From Pseudarthrobacter sp. ATCC 49987 (GTDB lineage Bacteria; Actinomycetota; Actinomycetes; Actinomycetales; Micrococcaceae): a DNA stretch of 64,000 nt. The stretch is from NCBI RefSeq assembly GCF_009928425.1, contig NZ_JAABNS010000001.1, positions 1,488,001 to 1,552,000 on the forward strand, written 5' to 3'. The notes under the pieces were generated by a model. The model ran no database searches. It was not told the origin of the DNA and saw only the letters and a program-made list of their open reading frames with translations. Below are positions 58,072-64,000 of the stretch, piece by piece. The translations under genes and the position numbers were made by a program. The first letter of the stretch is position 1. Each line of letters starts with the position of its first letter.

Positions 58072-60801
58072 CTACATCAGGCCGAGTTCGCGTGCCCGGC
58101 GCACCGCCGCCCTGCGGTTGCTGACTTCGAGCTTGGTGAAGATGTGCTTGGTGTGGGTGCGCAGCGTGTTGTGCGAGATGAACAGCTCGCCCGCCATCTG
58201 CGGCCCGCTGAGGTCGCTGCCAAGGAGCCTGAGCACCTGCAGTTCCCGGTCGCTCAACGACGACGACGGCGGGCGCCGCCCCGGACCGGCGGCTGGCGGC
58301 GCCGCGGCGTTACTAAGGCCGAGCAAACGGGACGCATGGTCAGACGCCTGGCCAGACACTTGGGCAGCGGCGAGGCCGTGTCGCGCGGCGTCGCGCAGCA
58401 GTTCCATCATGGGGGCACCTTCGTCCAGGAAGAGCCGCACGTACGCGCCTGGTTCCGGTGCCTCGGCGAAGGCCAGGCCCAGCGCCTCGCGGGCCTGCGG
58501 CCGGTGCCCCTGCGCGTCATGCGCCAGAGCCTGCAGCATGCGGATCTCCACCACGCTTCCGGCTCGTCCGGAGGAGGCGGCGGACTCCAGGAGCCGGTCC
58601 AGCAGCAGAAGTGCACCGCCGACCTCGCCGGCGCCGGGGTCCAGCCGGTGCCGGGCGATGAGCAGACGCACCAGCGTGAGGTGATCGAATTCGCTCAGGT
58701 GACGGGGACCGTCCGTGACGGCCACGCCCCGTTCACGTGCCCACTCGGAGGCCTCCGGTACCTTGCCCTGCACAATCCAGACCCGGGCCCTCATCGCGGC
58801 GATAGGGCGGACGTCCGGGAAGAACGCCGGCCGGTAGAGCTGCTCCGCCTGGTCCAGGAACCTGATGGCCTCGTCCGGGCTGTCTTCGGCCTGGGCCATC
58901 AGTCCCATGGCCACGAACCACCGGTAGCGGCCCTCGGTCATCGTCGCACGCTCGACGAACCCTGCGGCGGCCTCGAGATGTTGCCGGGCGCTGCCGAGGT
59001 CTCCGGCCTGGCGGTCGATCTCACTCAGGCCCGCGTGCAGGTCAGCGGTTGCCCGCACCACGGACTCGCCGTGCGCCCCGGCCAGCTGCAGCGCACTCTG
59101 GTAGAGCCGGCGTGCCTTGCTGGGCCGGCCGGCCGCGAGCCACATGTCTGCGAGTACCACCGTGCTGCTGAGCTCGTCGACCAGGTTGCCGCCTGCGTGC
59201 AGACTTGCCACGGCCTGCGAGAAGGTCTGCAGGGCTGCCGGCACGTCGCCCGTGGCCCACGCGGCCAGCCCGAGGAATCCGGCGGCAGCGCCCCGGGCAA
59301 GGTGGTCGTCCGGGCGGGCCAGTTCAAGCGCACGCCGGGCGTGCTCCGAGGTGCCTGGGACATCGCCCCGTGCCTGGGCGAGCGATGCGCGGTAGACGGC
59401 GATGGTCGCCGGCAGTGTCCGGAGCTCTCCGGTGTCGGCCCAGGGCTGAGCCAACCCGGCCGGCCCGGCAGCCAGTGCTCGTTCGGCGTCGTCGAGCCGG
59501 GGCTCGACCCCGTCGAGGTCACCGGATGCCATCAGCATGAATCCGTAAAAGACGCTGAGCACCGGGCTGCGCCGGACGGCGGCATCCGGCAGGGCCTTCA
59601 GCCAGCCGAGCAGCACCGCGTCCTGCCTGTTGCGTCGGATCGCCGGCACCGCCAGCTCCATCAGGTAGGCGGCGCGGTCGAAGTCCCGGGCAGCCAGGGC
59701 GTGCCTGACAGCATCCTCTGCCGGGCCGTGGCGCTCGTACCAGCCGCTGGCGCGCTGATGCAGCAGCGGCACCCGTTCAGGCTGCCCGCTGAGCAGGCGC
59801 GCCCGCAGCACGTCGGCGAAGAGGTGGTGGTAGCGGTACCATTCCCGGCTGTCGTCCAGGGGAACGATAAAGAGGTTCGCACGCTCCACGGCCGTAAGCA
59901 TGTCGCCCCCGCCGTCGCGGCCCGTGACGGCGTCACACAGCGGCCCCGTGAGCCGTTCGAGGACAGCTGTATCCAACAGGAAGCGGCGCACGGGGTCAGG
60001 TTGATGCTGCAGGACCTCCTCGACCAGGTAGTCGACGATGTACCGGTCGTTGCCGGCGAACCGGGCAATGAAGCCGGCGGCGTCGTCGCGCCCCTGGATC
60101 GAGAGGGCGGCGAGCTGCAGCGCGGCAATCCACCCCTCCGTGCGCTGCTCCAGGGCGGCCACATCCGCCGCGGCCAGGTCCAGTCCCGCCACCTCATTCA
60201 GGTACGAGGCGGCCTCCTCCGGCGTGAAGCGCAGCTCCGCAGCCCGGATCTCGACCAGGTCACCGCCAGCCCGCCAACGGGACAGCGGCAGATCCGGGTC
60301 GGCGCGCGTGCTGATCACAACGTGCACGTGGGGCGGAACGTGCTCCAGCAGGAAGACCATGCCGTTGCCCACCTCGTGGCTGCCAACCAGGTGGTAGTCA
60401 TCAAGCACCAGCCACACGTCCTCCGGTGCCGCGGCCAGGTCATTGAGCACCGAGGTGAGCACACCCTCGGTGGGCAGCGGCATGGACGCGATGAGCTCCA
60501 GGGCGGCCGACCCGATGCCGGGCACCGCCGATTGGAGCGCGGCCACGACGCCGGTCCAGAACGAGGCAGGTTCGTTGTCGGCCGGATCGAGCGATAGCCA
60601 CGCAACACGCCGGTCGCCGCCGGAAGTCGCGCCAAGCCATTCGGCAAGGAGTGTGGTCTTGCCGAATCCCGCCGGGGCGGACACCAGGGTCAGCTTCGAA
60701 TCGGCTCCCCGGCGCAAACGCTCACTGAGCCGGGGGCGTGCCACCAGACCGCTACGCAGCCTGGGGACGTACAGCTTGGTTGCAATCATCGGACGTGACA
60801 T
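58072..60801 (-). CDS. MalT/LAL-type LuxR-family regulator
   Basis: The 909-aa protein has a P-loop NTPase domain near the start (SAPAGFGKTTLLAEWL with the Walker A), a long TPR/winged-helix region (about 300-830, with repeated A-L-x-L helical pairs) and a C-terminal LuxR HTH (LSDRELQVLRLLGSDLSGPQMAGELFISHNTLRTHTKHIF). This is the ATP-dependent LAL/MalT class. Ligand and targets are unknown; the three-gene membrane run downstream on the same strand is a natural candidate. ATG 60801 is used because the longer frame adds a low-complexity Ala-rich tail. Confidence 0.88.
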   Translation of the reverse strand: MSRPMIATKLYVPRLRSGLVARPRLSERLRRGADSKLTLVSAPAGFGKTTLLAEWLGATSGGDRRVAWLSLDPADNEPASFWTGVVAALQSAVPGIGSAALELIASMPLPTEGVLTSVLNDLAAAPEDVWLVLDDYHLVGSHEVGNGMVFLLEHVPPHVHVVISTRADPDLPLSRWRAGGDLVEIRAAELRFTPEEAASYLNEVAGLDLAAADVAALEQRTEGWIAALQLAALSIQGRDDAAGFIARFAGNDRYIVDYLVEEVLQHQPDPVRRFLLDTAVLERLTGPLCDAVTGRDGGGDMLTAVERANLFIVPLDDSREWYRYHHLFADVLRARLLSGQPERVPLLHQRASGWYERHGPAEDAVRHALAARDFDRAAYLMELAVPAIRRNRQDAVLLGWLKALPDAAVRRSPVLSVFYGFMLMASGDLDGVEPRLDDAERALAAGPAGLAQPWADTGELRTLPATIAVYRASLAQARGDVPGTSEHARRALELARPDDHLARGAAAGFLGLAAWATGDVPAALQTFSQAVASLHAGGNLVDELSSTVVLADMWLAAGRPSKARRLYQSALQLAGAHGESVVRATADLHAGLSEIDRQAGDLGSARQHLEAAAGFVERATMTEGRYRWFVAMGLMAQAEDSPDEAIRFLDQAEQLYRPAFFPDVRPIAAMRARVWIVQGKVPEASEWARERGVAVTDGPRHLSEFDHLTLVRLLIARHRLDPGAGEVGGALLLLDRLLESAASSGRAGSVVEIRMLQALAHDAQGHRPQAREALGLAFAEAPEPGAYVRLFLDEGAPMMELLRDAARHGLAAAQVSGQASDHASRLLGLSNAAAPPAAGPGRRPPSSSLSDRELQVLRLLGSDLSGPQMAGELFISHNTLRTHTKHIFTKLEVSNRRAAVRRARELGLM

Positions 60802-60922
60802 GCGATCCCTGTTCCAACGTGCACCGTGGGCGAAGTGTGCGGCTAACAGCACCAGCGTACCGGGGTGCTCGTGGGCGCGGGCATGTGCGCACTGGGCGCA
60901 CTGGGCGGCGGCGGCCGCCGGG

Positions 60923-61720
60923 TCAGCGCGGGCGGCGGGCGGCGTGTTCCCGGGCGAGGACGGCGTAGGAGTCATCCGGGGTGCCGGGGGAGAAGCTGCC
61001 GTATTTGCGTTCGACGGCGGTCCGGATGAGGAAGTCGGCCAGGGCCGGGTTCTTTGGCAGCAGGGAGCCGTGGAGGTAGCTCGCCACGATGTTCCGGTAG
61101 CGGGCGCCCTCCTGGCCGTCGCTGCTGTTGTTGCCCGTGCCCTTGGCCGTGGTTCCCAGGGGTAAGACGCCCGGGCCGAGGGTGGTCTGGCCGCTGTGGT
61201 TCTCGTACCCCAAAACGGTGCCGAACTCGGGCGAGGACACCGACACGTTGCCGATCAGCCGTTCCTCGGTGCCGTGGGTTTCCACGTCCAGGATGCCGAT
61301 CCCCGGGATGACGGAACCCGTCCGGGTCTTGAAGAACTTCCCAAACAGCTGGTAGAGGCCGCAGATCACGAGCATCGGCGTGCCGTTCTCGGCCAGTTCC
61401 TTCAGCACGGTCTCGCGCGAGAGCAGGTCATCCTGGATGACCAGCTGGCCGCTGTCCTGTCCACCGCCACCGACGATCAGGTCGATGTCCGCCGGAAACT
61501 CGTCGCCTACGTTGTACTCGAGCAGCTCCGGCGTGTAGCCGTGCCAGCGCAGCCGCTGCGCCAGCACCAGGGCATTGCCCCAGTCGCCGTAGATGTTCAT
61601 GTCGCGCGGGTACAGCTGCAGGACCCGGATGCTTCCCTTGCCGGGCGCGGGGGATTCCTCCGGCGGGAGTTCGTGCCCAAAGGACAAATGGGGCTCGCCG
61701 GCGGGGGACTGGGGGGTCAT
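60923..61720 (-). CDS. gatD: Lipid II isoglutaminyl synthase glutaminase subunit GatD
   Basis: The 265-aa class I glutamine amidotransferase has Cys120 in LVICGLYQLFG and His in YLHGSLLPKNP. It delivers ammonia to MurT to amidate the D-Glu of lipid II. The ATG overlaps the murT stop (61717-61720). All catalytic residues are kept. Confidence 0.92.
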   Translation of the reverse strand: MTPQSPAGEPHLSFGHELPPEESPAPGKGSIRVLQLYPRDMNIYGDWGNALVLAQRLRWHGYTPELLEYNVGDEFPADIDLIVGGGGQDSGQLVIQDDLLSRETVLKELAENGTPMLVICGLYQLFGKFFKTRTGSVIPGIGILDVETHGTEERLIGNVSVSSPEFGTVLGYENHSGQTTLGPGVLPLGTTAKGTGNNSSDGQEGARYRNIVASYLHGSLLPKNPALADFLIRTAVERKYGSFSPGTPDDSYAVLAREHAARRPR

Positions 61721-63036
61721 GAGACCACCTCCACTGTGGTGATTTTGGACAGCTCGCGGCGGATGGCCAGCATCGCTGTGTAGGTGCAGAAGATCCGCTT
61801 GGGTTTGTCCCTGGCGCCGCTGATGAAGGCCGCCAGCGCGGGGGCAATCTCGGTATTGACCGCGCCGATCGCGACGTCGTCGTACTGCAGTCGAAGGGCC
61901 ATGTCATAGGCGCGGGAGCCGCTCAACTGGTCCACGCCGGCCTCGCGGAGGGTGTCGAATTCGACGTCCCACAGCCAGGACATGTCCCGGCCGTCAGCAT
62001 AGTTGTCGTTGATCGCGATCATCGTGGCGTACCCCTCGGCGGGGAAGGACTTCAGCCCCAGGCGGAAGCCGCTGGGGTTCTTCACCAGGACCAGGTCCAG
62101 CGGCAGGCCGTCGACGACGAGGCTCTCACCGCGGCCGAAGGCCGGCGCCACCTGGGACAGTGCCTGCAGCAGGCCCGCGTTGTCTGCGACGGCCGTTTTT
62201 CCAGGGACAGGGTCCCCCACTGCAATGGCCCGGGCCAGGGTCAGCGCGGCCGCGGCGTTAAAGATGTTGTAGACGCCGCGGAGCTTCATCGCCGTGGTTG
62301 CCGTGACGCCGTCGTACTCAAAGTCCGCGTCCGCCGCGCCGACCCGGCGGAGTACGACGTCGGCGTGCGGCTTCGCGGGGGCCGGCGGCACCGGGCTGCC
62401 CGGGGCCGCCCGCATCTCGTCGTCGTTCGGGAAGGTGCTCAGCAGGGAGTCATCCAGGCCGAAGTAGAGGACCTCGGGACCGTTGAGCGTGACAGTTTTG
62501 AGCGTGTCCGCGATGCGGGCGACGCGCGGGTCTTCCCGGTTCAGCACCACGGTACCTGTGGTCTTGGCGGCGATGTGCTGCAGCAGCTGCGCCGTCTTGT
62601 CGATCTCGCCGAAGCGGTCCAGCTGGTCCCGCAGGACGTTGAGCAGGAGGCAGTAACGCGGCGGCACCTGGTTGACGAAGTGCACCGCGTGGGCCTCGTC
62701 CAGTTCCAGCACGGCGACATCCGCGTCAAGCCGGCCCCGCCAGTCCACTTCGCCCAGCAGCGCGGCGGCCACGCCGCGGGTGAAGTTGCTGCCGGTGCGG
62801 TTGGTGAAGACCTTCAGGCCCTGGCTCTCGAGCAGTTCCACCACCATCTTGGTGGTGGTCGTCTTGCCGTTCGTGCCGCTGACGACGGCGACGCCGTGCG
62901 GCAGCGTGGACAGTGTCCTGCGCATGAACCCGGGGTCGATTTTTTCGACGACGAGCCCGGGAAGGGCAGAGCCTCCGCCCCTGAGCCGGGAGACCCGGCG
63001 GACGAGCTTGCCGAGCGGAACGCTGAAGTAAAACAT
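61717..63036 (-). CDS. murT: Lipid II isoglutaminyl synthase ATPase subunit MurT
   Basis: The 439-aa Mur ligase-like protein has P-loop GTNGKTTTTK, LELDEAHAV, DQLDRFGE and a C-terminal DUF1727 domain with the catalytic Asp in DYADGRDMSWLWDVEFD-type sequence NDNYADGRDMSW. It activates the D-Glu carboxylate of lipid II for amidation by GatD. Staphylococcal MurT carries a Cys4 zinc ribbon in its middle domain; here the corresponding stretch (residues about 190-265) has no cysteine. Start is ATG 63036; the longer frame adds an unrelated leader. Confidence 0.9.
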   Translation of the reverse strand: MFYFSVPLGKLVRRVSRLRGGGSALPGLVVEKIDPGFMRRTLSTLPHGVAVVSGTNGKTTTTKMVVELLESQGLKVFTNRTGSNFTRGVAAALLGEVDWRGRLDADVAVLELDEAHAVHFVNQVPPRYCLLLNVLRDQLDRFGEIDKTAQLLQHIAAKTTGTVVLNREDPRVARIADTLKTVTLNGPEVLYFGLDDSLLSTFPNDDEMRAAPGSPVPPAPAKPHADVVLRRVGAADADFEYDGVTATTAMKLRGVYNIFNAAAALTLARAIAVGDPVPGKTAVADNAGLLQALSQVAPAFGRGESLVVDGLPLDLVLVKNPSGFRLGLKSFPAEGYATMIAINDNYADGRDMSWLWDVEFDTLREAGVDQLSGSRAYDMALRLQYDDVAIGAVNTEIAPALAAFISGARDKPKRIFCTYTAMLAIRRELSKITTVEVVS

Positions 63037-63117
63037 GCTTTGTAATATATCCCAGCGGCGGCATGGAAGCCCGCCGGCGGGCGGCGGGGGATGTGTTCCG
63101 GCCACTATGCTGTTCGG

Positions 63118-63819
63118 ATGACCAACCCCACTTCTGTACCCCCTTCCCGCGCGGGTTCAGGGCTGCGGATCGGCGTCCTGGCACTTCAGGGCGACTTCCG
63201 CGAGCACCTGCACGCGGTGGAAGAGGCCGGCGCCACGGGCATCGGCGTCCGCCGGCCGTCCGAACTCGACGGCCTCGACGGCCTCATCATTCCCGGCGGC
63301 GAATCGACCACCATTGACAAGCTGTCCCGCGCCTTCGGGCTTCGCGATCCGCTGCGCCAGCGCATCCGGGACGGCCTGCCGGTTTACGGCTCCTGCGCCG
63401 GGATGATTCTCCTCGCCGAGGAGATCACCGACCCCGCGAAGGACCTCGCCGGCCACCCGCAGCAGACCTTCGGCGGCCTGGACATCACGGTGCGCCGGAA
63501 CGCCTTCGGCCGGCAGCGCGAGTCCTTCGAAACGGACCTCGATTTCAAGGGCCTCGATTTCAGCGCCACCGCGGACGGCGTGGCCCCGGTCCATGCGGTC
63601 TTCATCCGCGGACCATGGGTGGAACGCGTCGGCGACGGCGTGGAGGTGCTCGCCAAAGTGGAGCCCTCCAGGGCCTCCCACCCCGAGGCGCTGGCCGGGA
63701 CGGCTAGAATTGTAGCTGTGCGTTCCGGCAAGCTGCTGGCCACCTCCTTCCACCCGGAAGTGACGGGGGAGAAGCGCGTGCATGAATTGTTTATTCGAAT
63801 GATCAGAGGAGAAGCGTAA
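63118..63819 (+). CDS. pdxT: Pyridoxal 5'-phosphate synthase glutaminase PdxT
   Basis: The 233-aa glutaminase has GESTTI, Cys in [10 protein letters not shown] and His-Glu in SFHPEVTG, the full triad. It supplies ammonia to PdxS for PLP synthesis. The start is ATG 63118; 81 bp separate it from the divergent murT. It is followed by yebC after only 3 bp, as in many actinobacteria. Confidence 0.95.
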   Translation: MTNPTSVPPSRAGSGLRIGVLALQGDFREHLHAVEEAGATGIGVRRPSELDGLDGLIIPGGESTTIDKLSRAFGLRDPLRQRIRDGLPVYGSCAGMILLAEEITDPAKDLAGHPQQTFGGLDITVRRNAFGRQRESFETDLDFKGLDFSATADGVAPVHAVFIRGPWVERVGDGVEVLAKVEPSRASHPEALAGTARIVAVRSGKLLATSFHPEVTGEKRVHELFIRMIRGEA

Positions 63820-63822
63820 AGC

Positions 63823-64000
63823 ATGTCAGGCCACTCCAAATGGGCGACGACCAAGCACAAAAAGGCCATCCTCGACAGCCGCCGGGCCAAGTCGTTCGCC
63901 AAGCTGATCAAGAACATCGAAGTCGCTGCTCGCATGGGCGGCCCGGACCTCGCCGGCAACCCCGGCCTGGAACTCGCCGTCACGAAGGCCAAGAAGACCT
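63823..64000 (+). CDS. YebC/PmpR-family protein (cut by window edge)
   Basis: The first 59 residues are seen ([25 protein letters not shown], then [24 protein letters not shown]), matching the N-terminus of the YebC/PmpR family of transcription or translation regulators. An AGAGGAGAAG ribosome-binding site precedes the ATG. The gene continues past the window. In actinobacteria, ruvC, ruvA and ruvB usually follow. Confidence 0.95.
   Translation, partial: MSGHSKWATTKHKKAILDSRRAKSFAKLIKNIEVAARMGGPDLAGNPGLELAVTKAKKT

Noticed and set aside
57943..60597. 884-codon plus-strand frame
   Set aside because: Antisense to the LAL regulator, without motifs.

Overview
The window is a GC-rich stretch of actinobacterial chromosome, most likely from Arthrobacter sensu lato or a close Micrococcaceae relative (inference from gene content and codon bias). 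Supporting signs are a mycothiol-dependent formaldehyde dehydrogenase with mycoredoxin, a DUF222/HNH gene, the MurT/GatD pair, an actinobacterial c-di-AMP riboswitch, phosphatidylinositol-phosphate synthase next to thrS, and GTG/TTG starts. No prophage, IS element, CRISPR array, rRNA or tRNA was recognised.

Layout. 1-3 kb: a membrane-anchored tandem DJ-1/PfpI protein (cut by the left edge) diverges from a GlxA-type AraC regulator, followed by an extradiol-type dioxygenase behind a perfect operator-like palindrome. 3-6 kb: a degenerate EAL protein, small hypothetical proteins and an AlkD-like HEAT protein. 6-11 kb: an EthA-like Baeyer-Villiger monooxygenase fused to a complete alpha/beta hydrolase, divergent from an EthR-like TetR repressor with a nested palindromic operator between them, then a 3-hydroxyacyl-CoA dehydrogenase and an SDR. 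11-20 kb: class A PBP, DinB, universal stress protein, GYD, SnoaL-like, NERD, DUF222/HNH and a second AlkD-like protein. 20-25 kb: a c-di-AMP riboswitch with a secreted NlpC/P60-like protein, a RibD-C reductase, a hipBA module with three operator-like sites exactly 60 bp apart, and a membrane-anchored beta-lactamase-like protein. 25-34 kb: membrane proteins (TPM/DUF5129, DedA, DUF5671, SulP), a nuclease-fold protein, a thioesterase and a lipoate-ligase-like protein.

34-42 kb: a redox/formaldehyde block (metallo-hydrolase, mscR, mrx1), an SRAP protein, an epimerase pseudogene, and a kinase/regulator/secreted-protein set. 42-47 kb: chorismate mutase, then an SOS-type box ahead of DUF6504-dnaE2 without imuA or imuB beside it. 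47-51 kb: housekeeping block thrS-HIT-pgsA-pdxS. 51-63 kb: a block between pdxS and pdxT holding an M3 peptidase with a C-terminal frameshift, a CapA-like lipoprotein, a P-loop kinase-like protein, a hydrolase, membrane proteins, a MalT/LAL regulator and the murT-gatD operon. The right edge has pdxT and the start of yebC/pmpR.

The functional links best supported by sequence are: oxidation of a ketone to an ester and its hydrolysis by one polypeptide under EthR-like control; mycothiol-based formaldehyde and redox handling; LexA-controlled mutagenic synthesis; c-di-AMP control of a cell-wall enzyme; and lipid II amidation by MurT/GatD.
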